A stretch of DNA of 64,000 nt, from contig OZ316891.1 of assembly GCA_973895155.1 (NCBI GenBank), positions 310,001 to 374,000 on the forward strand, in the 5' to 3' direction. Source of the stretch: Marsupella aquatica. Taxonomy: Eukaryota; Marchantiophyta. Positions within the stretch are counted from its first letter, which is position 1. Every line of letters begins with the position of its first letter. Under the pieces are notes generated by a model that worked only from the letters and a program-made list of their open reading frames with translations, was not told the origin of the DNA and did not search any database. The position numbers and the translations under genes were made by a program. Positions 43,844 through 55,838 of the stretch are shown here, one piece after another.

Positions 43844-46800
43844 CTTCTGATTGAACTCAGGTGCTCTGGGCTTCCTCTGTCAGCACCACAACCCACGATC
43901 AGATCTGCTACCAGGATAAAATCCAGGAGATTCCACGAGGTGCAATGAATTTGTAGTTATTTCTTGACGACTATGTTTCCAGTGATCTTTCTACAATGAG
44001 TGTTCAGAAATGGATAGCAGACCGGTAAGCCTCTCGAGTTCTAGGGTGCATTCCTACCTCCGTCCAAAGATGTATTTTCTTGTCTCCCTTGCTCTGCTGT
44101 GATCTTTGGTACAGATAACTTGCAAAAGTTAAATGACTCCTTTCCAACTGAGAGTAACGGCTATCTGTGAAGAATGCAATGATCTTAGAATAGAATATAG
44201 GATTGTGAAAGGCATATCCAGGTATCAACAAGCTCGTTCCTTCTCCCGTATTTTACTGTACCCACAGAAAGGACTGAGTCAAGAGCCTATCGAATTGATA
44301 CTAAAATACTTCAGCCAGAAGTCACATGTTATCCTTGGGTTGTGTACAGGACAGACTCTTAGGGCATCTTGACAGGCGTTCATTTGTAAGTTGCCTACAC
44401 TGTCCTTTCTGCGCTATACACAAACCAGAATCTCAGATTTCTCAAAAGAGACTACTTAGAAATAAAGCCTAGCCATCATCTGTAGAATCCATCGTGATTA
44501 GACACAGATGACATGAACGTGAAAGCGCTTCCCTCCCTCTCCTATAATTCAGAAGTAAAGGCTATCCATCATTCTTGAACTTGGCTCTTATACAATCCGT
44601 GAAGAGACACATACGATATGAATGTAACAGCCTCCCCTCCCCTCCCCTCCTCCCCACCCTGTGCTTCTTAACACGAAAAAGGAATCAAACTTGAAGTTCA
44701 ACTCAAGTCTTGATCACATAAGCCTCATGGCAGGAAATTCCCGCAACTATAAATGTCACACCGTGGTGCTGGAACAAGAGTTTCTGTTTAAAAGTAGGTA
44801 CGCATAACGTTGAAATCGCTCTTCAGTCTCATTACCTGAAGGCCGTGTACAAGAACAATGGCGGATGCCAATACCAATCAAACCGGAAGATGAAGGATAA
44901 ACTCTGCAAATCAAACGTCTTTGTTGAGAATGTATTCAAGGTCGTTTGGTCACATCAAATCCAACAAATTGACATGCATACAAAATTAATCATACCTGGC
45001 TGAGGACTGTTGCCTAAAGCGGTCCATATCCAAAAGTTCCATCGAGTCAGCTCCGTTCCCGTGCCGGGAATACGGAGCTCAATGGTACAGTTTTGAGAAA
45101 TACGATCTTACCTGTTTGACAAAGGTTCAAATCAGTCTAAGTAGTGCAATCTTGCAGAGCCCTCAAATTTCAAGTCTCATCTTTCCTTCCCATAATCTAA
45201 GGAAAGAATATTCATTACGCGAAGGCTCTGTTGGGGAAACCTTGACCGGGCAGAGGAATCTCAGCTCAGCGTAACAGTTGGAGGAAGCCCTAGAAGCATA
45301 GCAGTAGCCGTATCTTCTCCAGGATCAATTCCTCCTGCTGGACTCTTTTACGAATCATCCCAGCTTTGCCATCAAAACTTGAGAATCAAAACTACAAGTT
45401 TTGAGAAGAAAAAGTACGAGAAGATCTTCCATCCAAACCCCAAAGCAACCCACAGTCATACCTGCACATTGCCCTCTGAAAAACTACGGCGCGAGTGCTC
45501 TTGTTTATCGCCCTCCAAGAAAGAACCCTTTCCAACTGAAGTGTCCTGCATACCAAACGAAGAATTGTCGACATTTCTTCAAAGAAGAACTTGTGAACAA
45601 GTGTTATGCAGACCGTGTAAGTAGCAAATTGGGCAGGCTCGACAATTCGTTCAGAACAACAAGTTGAAGCAAGTGGCAACAAAATTGATCTAGATTGTAA
45701 CGGGAAATCAGGAGACGGGCAGCAGGAGACGTCATGCAAGAAATGAGTAGGGCTTGAACCAGGATGGACAGTATCCCGGGCTGAAAAAGAGATTCTGTCC
45801 CGCTTCCTTGGGCGCCCAGAGGTGAGAAGTATAGTTGCCCAATCTAAGGTCGAAACGCAGAAGAACATCCAGTATAGCTAGGGCCTTACTAAGAATTCTC
45901 TGCCCAAAGGACATGACGAGAGGCCGTGTAAACGTGGTAACGCGAACCTAACAGGGATCACTGGATTCGTCAGCATGTAGCTACGCACAGCTCGATACCA
46001 ACTCCCCGAGAAGCAACTATAGCAATTCAGCAATCCGAAGCCACTACGACAAGTAATACTTAGCAGATTGTGAATACTAGAAGGATTGTTAACTCATTAA
46101 ATTAACTGCTGAATTACAATCCAATAATACATTCTTAATTTTGGTTTCTTTTATATTTTGCAGCATAATTCATACTTGGCGAGCCTCTAACTGGAGGATT
46201 AAGGACTTCCTCGGTTATCGAGTTTCATTTACTTTTGATCCCAAGTCATTCTCGGCGGGGGTCTCCAAGATTCTGAGATGGATTCTCATCGACTTTTACC
46301 TAGAATCCTAGTCGGCGAGGGTCTTTGACATGCAGTCGCGCTATCTGGCGAGCCTCTATGTGGTGGATTAGGGACACTTGGGGCCCACCTAACACTTCCT
46401 CACTCGGAGTGTCTCCTGGATGGACTCGGGTCATTTGGGGCAACAGTATTTGTACTCAGCGAGTGTCTCCGAATTGGTTTTGGTTCTCTTGTTGCCCACT
46501 GTCCGTTTTTACCCATGGTTTCCTCGTTGAAGTGTTGTTACCGTTTGCCGGTGAAATTTTTTGATGGAACGGCCAAAAAATAACTTTTGGGTTTTTTTTG
46601 GGTTTTTTTGAATATTTTGTAACCCTTGTACAGGCCCTCTGAGGATTTTGGAAGAGAAAACAAAGGGCTGTCATGTGTATTTCAAGCCCCCAAGCCCTTT
46701 ACCACCCCCTTTGACCCTTTGTTGTCAAAATTTGGTTACGCGCGCAAAATGTAAACCCTGTCATCATACCTTGGATAGGTCATTCAGTTTTGATCAAAAT

Positions 46801-47789
46801 CACAAACCTATTTCAGATTCTAAAAAGCCTAAATCATCTATTTAAATTAAAAAAACATTTATCCAATCCCTCACCAAAGAATCTGCTCATTTTTATTGGA
46901 ATCTTGTACCCATCATCATTTATTCAACTTTGCCAAAAAAAAAACGAGTCATAATTTGTTCTCCTACTGCTCCTCCAAAATGTCCTCGTTTATGAGAGCT
47001 TGGATCACTTTAGCTAACCAATGCTGACAGTGAAAGAGAGACAGATGTAGAAATTTGCCTGAAACCATCAAATTGTTTTTATGGGGCCGAAATAGTTTTG
47101 GATATCTGTTCAAAATAAAAATAGTTGGTAACTAGTTCCAATGAATTTCCTACTCTGATAAGTTATATCAAGCTGTGAATCGGATGTTGACTTACACTCA
47201 TATGTCATACAATTTAGGACACTACCAACCACATGAAAATGTTGTCATCCCCACTGTTATCATGAGTTTTAGTTTTGACGTCAGCACCAAGCCCGGTAGA
47301 AACTACTTTAAATACTTTGTAAGACATTGTCTATTGCTCGTTTCATTTGGACTGTACTCTAACATTTCATTCATGGATGACAACTAGAGCTCCTGTCTTG
47401 TGACTCATTCTCTTGATTTCCAATGTATTCAGATTTTTGAGCCTAGATCAAACTGCAAGGGTACTAGAAAAATAAATAAATTTAATCAATCTCGATGGAA
47501 TTTGAAAATGATTAGGTTGTGGAACTGCATCTTTGATCATGGATATATCCGGAGCTTGAGTCTGACCTCAACAATTTTTTAGACAAAATCAGACTTTTTA
47601 AAATGTCAGAAAAGACCAGGTGATTATCTGACTGTCAAATTTTTAATACGTTGCAAATTTTTTACTTATGATTGACATGCTGACAATGTTCCCGGTACTA
47701 TAATCTCTTTTGATCGTTGTTAATTTTACCACTTCTACTAATAATAATAATAATAATAATGTTACTAACCAGTTCTGAGCATCAATGTA
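43844..47789. other. Upstream region of the PPR gene and non-coding DNA
   Basis: No gene that I can support. Notable bits: a pyrimidine tract at 44630-44660; ORFs at 45379-45868 on both strands without family features; 46170-46470 with four diverged GGCGAGCCTC/GGCGAGGGTC repeats; T-runs at 46580-46620; an (AAT)n microsatellite near 47740-47762. Confidence 0.35.
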
Positions 47790-47953
47790 ATTTTTTTCAA
47801 GTAGGAGTTTGATGCAAATCCCATGGTTTTTTATGGGATAATCAATGGGATATAAGATTGGGGATTCTTAGGAAGGGTATATAAGATAGGGACACTTATA
47901 TAACCAATAGACTTCAGGCATGTGCACACCATGACAATTAAAGAGGTAATGAT
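47790..47953 (+). repeat. Dispersed ~165-bp repeat family R2, copy 1
   Basis: It matches 61108-61275: CAAGTAGGAGTTTGATGCAA, GGGGATTCTTAGGAAGGGTA, CAATAGACTT and CATGACAATTAAAGA in the same order, with about 10-15% differences. Confidence 0.8.
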
Positions 47954-48074
47954 TCGGTTTCCTGGTACCTGACTTTCAATGGAAAAGGTTCAAAACACTT
48001 TTTTTAATGAAAATTTTTCAATTCAAATTCATTATTTTGTCAGTGTGCTTTGACACAGTGTAGTTGTGTGCTTC

Positions 48075-48174
48075 AAGGTCCTAGTAAGTGAAATCAGTGG
48101 AACAGGCTCAAAGCACAGAGAATTAAGGTCCTAGTAAGTGAAATCAGTGGAACAGGCTCAAAGCACAGAGAATT
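48075..48174. repeat. 50-bp tandem duplication (2 copies)
   Basis: AAGGTCCTAGTAAGTGAAAT begins at 48075 and 48125. The copies are identical. Confidence 0.92.
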
Positions 48175-49619
48175 AAATTAGTCGATTTAAGCTCACAATG
48201 ATCAAGATAAATAGCCAGGCCACCACTATTAAATTTTCCGCACGGAAAGAATCTAAAGATCAACCTTCATTAGATTTTTATCAATTTGATGATGAAGTTT
48301 ACCTCAAGTAGCGTGACAACCAGGGGCACAAGTTTTGCTCTGACCGACTCACTCTCAACCATTGGGTTAGTTCATTTTCACACTGACCGGGACATGATAC
48401 TTTTTATTTTGGTTACCCAAATATTATTATTATTATTTTATCTCAACAAGATTTAAGAACTTTATGCATTAGAATATCGGTAAAGTACCTAACCATGGTC
48501 CATTCATGCATGGTTGATGCTGATTATAGTTGAGTTGCGCCAATGTAACCCTACTTGACACACCAAAGCAAAAGACGCGTTCCCCAAACCTATTGGTAGA
48601 TGCAAAGTTTTTGAGTACGATTATTGTGGATTGAAAAATCCCGTGTCTCTTTGAGTTTGTTTAGCCCCGTTCACTGTGTTGTCGGTCAAGTCCCCGTTCA
48701 TTGTGTTGTCGTGCGACAAGCACCCGTTCAGTGGAAAAGCCCAACTCGTCCGGACATTGCAAGCGCAGGGGAGTTTCATGATTTTTCAGTTATGGCGGGG
48801 AAGGCACTGAGGTTGCATTGCATCTTTCCATCTGTGCCGGAATCCAAGAAGGCAGATCTTGCTACATCTGATGTGTGTCCAAAGAGTAAGCAAGGGAGAG
48901 CTCGGCTGCATCAGCAAACGCCCAATGTTGAGGCGTTGGTTGGACAAGCAGTGGGAGGAAGTGCGCTAGGAACGTTTCGAGACGAAGCAGTAGGGCAGTA
49001 GCGAGTTGATGGTCAATCTAGGTCTACAAAGTTGAATGTTGGGCACGAGAGGAAGTGGCAATTGGAAAGGTGCACACTGCAGCGAGGTGAGCAATACTCT
49101 GTTGTGAGGAAGTATTGACATTAAAGCTTGTTGTCTGTCCTTCAGCGCCTTATTCAGTTATTTGCTCGTTATTCAGTTGTACTAGGAACGGAAGCTATAA
49201 TGTTTGATCTCCCTCCTTTTGACCACTGTCTCTCTCGATGTCGCCCTCTCTTTCACTCAAATCCTTTGTGATTGTTTGTTGGCTGGGTGGTTGCGGTAGA
49301 TGAAGTTAAGGATTTGAGACAATTCGCCCAAGGCTGGCCATCTTGTCCTTCAACTTTCTACCTTGTTGTAATTGGGTTCTACAGACTGCTTGTCTTGTTA
49401 TGAACGGGCAAAATCATTCTTATACGGAAGCCATTACCTAATTGGTTGACTGGTGGAGTAATTACTGTACTCTTTGTCATGCCTTTCTCATTGCGACTGA
49501 AGCTTTTGCATAGACTCTCTTGTCATAGTCAAGGTTGGGCCAGGCTTGTGTTTCTAAAATTGATGTTCAACGGAAGTCTCCTACATTATACTAAATGCCA
49601 AGCTACTGTGAATTTGCAG
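48175..49619. other. Non-coding or unassigned stretch
   Basis: A plus-strand frame at 48624-49001 (starting MWIEKSRVS, later MAGKALRLHCIFPS) is open for 125 codons but unrecognised. It could be an upstream exon of the ORF at 49620. Otherwise nothing is seen. Confidence 0.3.
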
Positions 49620-50371
49620 GAGACAAAGCAATGAAGGGCCCTCACACTCAAAAACAAGTGCAACTGCCTGTTCCACTCAGTTCGAGCAGCAGGTCGACTA
49701 ATTCAGGCACAAGTGAGGAATCTGAAGATGAAGTTCAGGTTCAACTGCCAAGTGACCAGGACAGTGGCAGCATGGATGAGGGGGAGCTTACAAAGTCGAA
49801 GGGCAAGAAAAAGGTTACAAACAAGAAAACAAAGGAACAGGCAGTGGATCAGGGTGCAAGACTAGTTGTAGACAACGATCATGTTGTGACACTAGTTTGG
49901 GAATATAGGAAGCACTTTATGGATTTTAGCAAGGGTAGGAAGAAGAAGCCCAAGAAGTTAATTCCAAACAAGGTGTGGACAAAAGTTTACAGCAACTACA
50001 AGAAACAATAATTCCCTATGTCTGGATTTAGACTAGAGAGCCTCAAGATTCATCTACGAGAGGCATTGACTGAAATGCAATCCGGAGTCAATAATCCAGA
50101 GGTTGATAACCAAGAGGGTGTTGAACTCCAAGATTCTAAGGAGATGAGGGAACTATACAACACAGAAGGATTTTTATGGAGAAATGTCTTGCAGGTCAGG
50201 CAACGAAGCATGGAAGGGAGTGTTTCTAAGAAACACAAGGAGCCTTTGGAGTTAGCTCCACCAGCTAGCAATGGCACACATATACGTTGTCGTATGGCCG
50301 AAAGAACACAAAGTAACAATATGACCTTAAAAACTCGGAATTCAATCCCTTTAAGAACAGATTGGAAATAG
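49620..50371 (+). pseudogene. Myb/SANT-like (trihelix-like) ORF with one in-frame stop
   Basis: The exon is likely to start after TTTGCAG at 49619; the frame has ATG at 49632. The N-terminal half is Ser/Glu-rich then basic (EESEDEVQVQLPSDQ, KSKGKKKVTNKKTKE). Next comes a region with the spacing of a Myb/SANT-like DNA-binding domain (VTLVWEYRKHFMDF, IPNKVWTKVYSNYKKQ), continuing after a single TAA (50009-50011) with FPMSGFRLESLKIHLREAL. The TAA is one C-to-T change from CAA. The ORF runs on to 50371. Such domains occur in host regulators and in transposon-encoded accessory proteins; I cannot decide between these. The MULE inserted 0.3 kb downstream. Confidence 0.45.
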
Positions 50372-50688
50372 ATTGAATGAATTAACAAATTTGGATGGTT
50401 TAGAGCTCTCGCTCTGAAACTTTCAATCCCAAACAAAGAATGAAATTAACAAAACACAAGAAAAAGATAACCCTTGAGTTATGAGTCAAAAGGAAGAGGA
50501 AATCTGTAAAATGATTGGTTGTAACATGCTACTGCCACTCCTTCAGGAAGGACTATGGACTCACTATAGACAAAATTGAAACTAATAAGTCAAATCCTCT
50601 GTTTTCTTCTAGAGTCATAAAGATGAAGAATAGAAGGATTCTCTTGCTCACCAAACCCACAATACATTTCTGGCAAATTTACTGAGAT
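50372..50688. other. Short non-coding gap before the MULE
   Basis: No feature seen between the end of the Myb/SANT-like ORF and the left target duplication of the MULE. Confidence 0.4.
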
Positions 50689-50698
50689 ATATATTAAA
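50689..50698. other. Target-site duplication, left (ATATATTAAA)
   Basis: Perfect 10-bp match to 57929-57938, directly abutting the left TIR. Mutator-type elements make 8-11-bp duplications. Confidence 0.92.
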
Positions 50699-50790
50699 CA
50701 GTTTTTAACTACAATGCCACTAAAGATGTGGCTTATCACAATACTGCCACGGTTTCTACAAAAATTATAATACTGCCATGGTTTTCGTAT
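50699..50790 (+). repeat. MULE left TIR
   Basis: 92 bp; the complement of 57837-57928 with scattered mismatches. Same family as the arms of the MITE at 24992-25212. Confidence 0.92.
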
Positions 50791-52722
50791 ATGGTTATTT
50801 GGGTTTAGATGGGTTAACCCTACCTTGACGTGTCTCATGCTTGTTGGGTAAAAACTCCATCCAGTTGGTAAGAGTTCAGCTTCCCATCAACTCTTTCACT
50901 CGACTCACCCCCTGGACTGCGCGCTCAGTCATCGCTCCCGATTGTTCATCCATAGTTTGAAAGAGTCCAGCGTCCTCGGGCCCGCGTCAATGCTTGGAAC
51001 TAGCACCCTAGAAGCCTTCTGAATGCCAGCCAGAATGTCGAACGGTTTGGCCAAAACTTAGCAAATCGTTAAGTTGGGAAGCTACGCAAAGGACCATGAC
51101 GAAGCTGCAGCTATTTCCTGGAGCTGCTTGGCAATCGCGCAATGTGAATAGACTTCCTCACATTTGTGGCCAGATTTTTTCCCTGCAATGAAGGACGACT
51201 ACTCTGCTACATTGCGCACAAACATAGCTCCGCCCATGTGCTGCTGAATGCTATATTTAGCAGCGTATTCAATTGTGGAAGGACCAGCCCAAGTTGTTGA
51301 CGTTGCTGCCGATCGTAGTGACAAGAAGAACTCTGCACCAGTAATCCTCGCACCACGATTCAATCGACTTTCAGGTGGGAATACATTTCATTTTCAATGT
51401 CATCGATTGCTGCATATCTACGAAAGATATGCCTCGATGAGAAGTCCTTAGAAGTCGATGAGTAGTCCTTAGGCTTCAACATTATCACTTGCGGCTTTAC
51501 TGCCAGCTTTACTGTAATCCAGATGTAGTTTGCTATGAAGAACCAAAAATACATTTAAAGGTCTTCAAACTCGGTATTCATTCCCGTAAAGAACAAGATG
51601 GGTTGGTTTGATAGATTTAAACAAAAATAATAAACTTAAGATGTTTTCCACACATAGTAATCAAGTTTGATTACTTTACTAAGGTATTTTGAAGATCGCT
51701 CCACAGCGGTGAGAAGTTTTCAATGATATCTCAGCATCATGTAACCATAAATTAATGAAAAGGGAATGATTAACAAAATACACCAAAAATATCTTAAAGT
51801 ATGCTAAGGGAGTCTGGAATTGACCAAGGTTATTCCTTAGACATAAGTCAAAATGAAAAGACTTAAGGATTCAAATCCATATTGCTTTTCAGATCTAAAA
51901 GTGCTTACTAGAGTACCTGTTAAAATGCCGTAAACATGTCTTATCCTTTCTTTCTAAGTGGTACTCAGATAAAATCTAAAAGGTAGCTACTTCAACATTT
52001 AGATGGTACTAAGCAACATGAAAGAAAATCCATCAAATTCATTAAGACATAAACTCAATGAGTTAACTTTAAGAACTTAGGAATTTGTAATGAGTCACCA
52101 AGGAGGAATCTATCATCACAAGATCCAAAGATTTCTTACAAATGCAATTTTACTTCTTGTGTTTATGATAAGTGTAGAAACACAAGAAGGAGGTAAGTCT
52201 CTCCTATTATTAAGTCTGATTTAAAACTCATAGGTTCAGAATCAATAGACTTAACAAGAGGGAGAGGCAAAAATGCACAACTTAACCATAAACTACACTA
52301 GTGGTGGAGGGGTCTTATAGTAAAAATCTACAGAGTGAGAGGTCATAAGGTCGAAGAGACATGCCTCTTCATACTCCTCAAAAAGTCAAAGTGGCGATTC
52401 AGTAAGTGAAAAGCCGGAAATCTGGCTAAGTGTAAACTCGTAAACTAGTAAAAGCTGTGAACTAGTAAACTCTTAAACTTGTAAAAGTCTAACTAAGTCG
52501 TAACTCGTAATTGCGGTACAACTAAAAACTTAGTAAATTCACCTATTTTTAACTTTCTACTCCTAGCTCAAAAAAGCCTCAAATTTTGCCAGAAGGCTTT
52601 CCTAGGTACAGACTACGTACTAAAAAAGGTTTCATGACTTTTAAAACTCTAGAGCACATTTCTAAAAATCGGACAAGATGTACTACTCTAAAACTTAACT
52701 AAAAACACTTAGGAGTTCTGCC
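50791..52722. other. MULE interior, left part, no gene seen
   Basis: No ORF with family features. The stretch 51560-52300 is AT-rich. From 52420 to 52560 short AACTCGTAA/AACTAGTAA words recur (listed). Confidence 0.4.
52425..52545. repeat. AACTCGTAA/AACTAGTAA minisatellite, left block
   Basis: Repeated words AACTCGTAAACTAGTAA, AACTTGTAA, AACTAAGTCG and AACTCGTAA. The same vocabulary returns at 55335-55500, so the companion ORF of the MULE is bracketed by it. Confidence 0.75.
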
Positions 52723-55149
52723 TTAGTCTCGGTGTCGAATGTCGTTGATTTCGAGAAGCTCCACAAAAACAACGGTGCCTGATTGGACAACCTCCATGAG
52801 CTCAGCCTGTCGTGGTGAACCTCGAGAATAGGGCAAACATCTCAGTTGCCTATCTGGATACATCACAGGCATTCTCCTCATCAAATAACAAGAATCTATT
52901 CGAAGTGCCTCCCGATAAATTCCAATCACATCATAGTGATTGCAGGTAGCAGCATGAACCTGGGAATAATAGGCCATGAAATCCTCAGTTCTCATCATCT
53001 TCGAGTAGAAAGGTCGAAGTCTCCAGCAAACATCCTTAAAGTACCGGTTGAACTTGCCCAGAGTGTGAGTGGTGACATTATCCCAGATTCTCTGCTTATC
53101 AGCCAATGTGCTGGTTGAAACCAGCATAACCTTAGGTTCCTTAGGGATGTAGTTGTTCTGCCAAGAAGTTGATTTCTTACTCTGCATGAGAAAAGTAAGC
53201 ACGAAGTCCAGAACATAAGCTGCAAAATTCCCAAAGTAGGCCAGGACTAGGTCGGGATCCTCCACTTCTACATCACCTTGCAGCATCATCATTGCCAGAA
53301 TAGGTCAGAAGTAGACAGAGTTAGTCCAGTGCTCATCAAACTGGGCCATTTCCAATCGAGAAGTCCCATGGTACTTCAGGTCAAAAATGTAGCTCGCCTC
53401 AGTTTTCTTTAAGTAATAGTATCTCCAGAATTCTCCAACTGGTGGCATGTTGGCATGCATAACCTTACAGGTATCTACATGCTTCTGTACTTGAGCTTGG
53501 GGAAGCCTGGGATACTTCTTCTCAATAGTAGCATTCATGGGAGTCTAAGTAGAGGACGTAACCACTGCTACTAGGTTTGGGTTTGACCTCACAGCTGTAT
53601 CAACATCTTCAAACCCCTGCCTTGGTGATGACTCAAGGGAATTGTCATAAGATCTATAAGTGTCATTATTCGAAGGTGGGTCAGAGTCATCAGAGAGATC
53701 CCGTCTAACATAAGGATCTTCAGAGCAACCCCAAGTGAATATGGGTCCATCAGTGGGTTCATAGTTGGAATCAGGACTGTATGAGTAAGGATCTGAATGA
53801 TGGGGAATTTTAACAACTGGAGATTTCTGAGTTAAGTGGCTAACAACGGACATAATCTCCTGTGGCTCACACTGTAGCATGTCCAGTAAGTCGTTTACAA
53901 TGGCAGCATAATTTACATCCTCTGTCACAGGAACAGGTTCACTTGTCTCTACAGGCAGGTTTGGTGGTGCAACAGGACTGAGAGCAACAAATTCTTCTAA
54001 GGCTGATCCCACAATAGGAGAGGTGGTCCTGACAGGAGTTAATTGATCTGGAAATGGGGATGATAAGCTGACTACCTCTGATCTTAAATTACAGACAACA
54101 TCATAGAGTTCCACATCATCACAACCAAAAAGAGCAATTAACTTATCAATAAGTTGCTGGTTGAACTTTGCCTTTGAAGAAGTAGTCGAATCAACCCCCA
54201 GGAGGACAGCAGTGGTTGGGTTAGCAACAGTTTCGTGTTGTTCATAGCTGTCCTCAGCTTTTCCAGCTCCAGGTTGATTTTCCACGTTGACTTCTCTTGA
54301 ATACATCAAGTTAACCAGAGGATGTCGAACCAACTCCATATTGTGAGCAAGTGAAACTTCAAGTTCACCCACAGAGGCATTTTCCAAATCCATATCAACA
54401 TCCACATTCTGATCATTAGAATCCAGGGGAATAGCATCCACTGGTTCTTCTACACCAATTTCTTCTTCAATGCCTAGTTTGATCAGGAGTAATCCTCTTT
54501 CTGTTCTCTCCTCTGGATGTAAACAGTCATAAGCCTGATAGAGCTGAGACAGATATACCTGCAGATAGGTAGGTCTACCTGCCTTCATACTCCTCACCTG
54601 ATCCTTCATCACATTGAAGATTAACAAGGCCCAATTCACCTGGATGGCTCCACTGTGTGCAGCTACAATTGTGTTCACCAAAGCCATTGGGCAAATGGTT
54701 GGCTTTTTCGGGTGTAAAATTGGCACTAGAAATTCCAGAAGTACTCTCAAATCTGGATAAGTACATTGTGTTAGATTCCAGCCATTTGTGAGATTGCGAA
54801 TCCCAGAGAAGTAGGGAGTAGACAAATCTTTCTTCTTTGAATACAATCCTTCTCCTTCTGAAGGGCAGCGGAAGGCACGAGCAATTTGCTCCACAGTCCA
54901 TAGACTTGGTCAAGCTCGAATAGTCTGTCAAAATTCAGGAGCAAGCAATGACCCCTTCACAAAATCCTGCAAGTATGAGTCGATTTCTACGTCCCAAGGA
55001 ACGACAAGTAGATGCCCTAGCCCTAGCTGCTGTAATGAAGTCTGTAAGTTCGCATAACTATCGGGCACTTGTGGAATTCGAGCGGCTACGCTCTTAGGAA
55101 TTGCCAATGCGTCAACTCGGTACTGCTCATCAGCTCCCAGGCCAGCCAT
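52723..55149 (-). pseudogene. MULE companion ORF, ~809 codons with four in-frame stops
   Basis: One frame runs from ATG 55149 (MAGLGADEQYRVDALAIP) to TAG at 52723-52725, broken only by TGA 54928-54930, TGA 54910-54912, TAG 53545-53547 and TGA 53305-53307. Each is one C-to-T step from CGA or CAG. N-terminal part: EQIARAFRCPSEGEGLYSKK, WNLTQCTYPDLRVLLEFLVP, HSGAIQVNWALLIFNVMKDQ and RPTYLQVYLSQLYQAYDCLH. This is a globular helical domain resembling proteins seen beside plant transposons, but I cannot name a family. The middle is acidic and Ser/Pro-rich (VDVDMDLENASVGELE, SDDSDPPSNNDTYRS). The C-terminal part is globular (IWDNVTTHTLGKFNRYF, FYSKMMRTEDFMAYYSQ). It may be a second MULE protein or a captured host gene. 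Confidence 0.6.
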
Positions 55150-55334
55150 AGCTCAAATTGTTTCTTGTAGTAGCGCAAAGAAATGGGGAGGCCGAGAGAA
55201 TCAATGGAGGAGGCAGGGATTTAGTCAGGAGTGAGCGCCCGAGGCCTATATTGCCTTCACTTCAATGCATGCTTGCCATTCCATTGCTAAGTCCCGTTGA
55301 ATGTAGCCGTAAGACGTTGCGATCCTCGGTCGCC

Positions 55335-55500
55335 AACTCGTAAGGCAAAAACTCGTAAAGCCCTAACTAGTAAACTCGTAACTAGCAAACAGTCATAAAC
55401 TCATAAACTCGTAAACCAGGTTACTATTAACTAGTAACTCGTAAACTCGTAAACAGGAGTTTACTCGTAACTTAGACTTGGGAACCCGTAACTTGTAGAC
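55335..55500. repeat. AACTCGTAA/AACTAGTAA minisatellite, right block
   Basis: About ten degenerate copies of AACTCGTAA, AACTAGTAA and AACTCATAA. It lies just upstream of the companion ORF start (minus sense) and mirrors the block at 52425-52545. Confidence 0.8.
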
Positions 55501-55838
55501 AGAATGCTATCTCCGCTATGTTAGCAATAATTATAGTTTAAACACCATAGAAAATTTAAAAATTTTCAGTTTCTTCCTACTTTTGGAATTACCCACCACT
55601 TACACCAGACAGCAGAGAGGCTCCATTGATCGAGTAGGAGAGACACTCTCTTTACATTTTTCTACTAGACATTTATGAGACTGCCTTGTAATGTGTTTTG
55701 AAGCAAAGTTCAATCTTCCATTGACATCTCGACCACGACATTCTGGTTGGCTTTCACGAGTGAGACTTGATCACCTTTATGTCTGTATTTGTATGCAGAG
55801 TTTAAGCCCATTTAAGGTGTGCATGAATAATTGGAGCC

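Noticed and set aside
45392-45868. 158-codon minus-strand ORF upstream of the PPR gene
   Set aside because: No domain, biased Cys/Ser/Arg composition, overlapped by equal-sized frames on the other strand.
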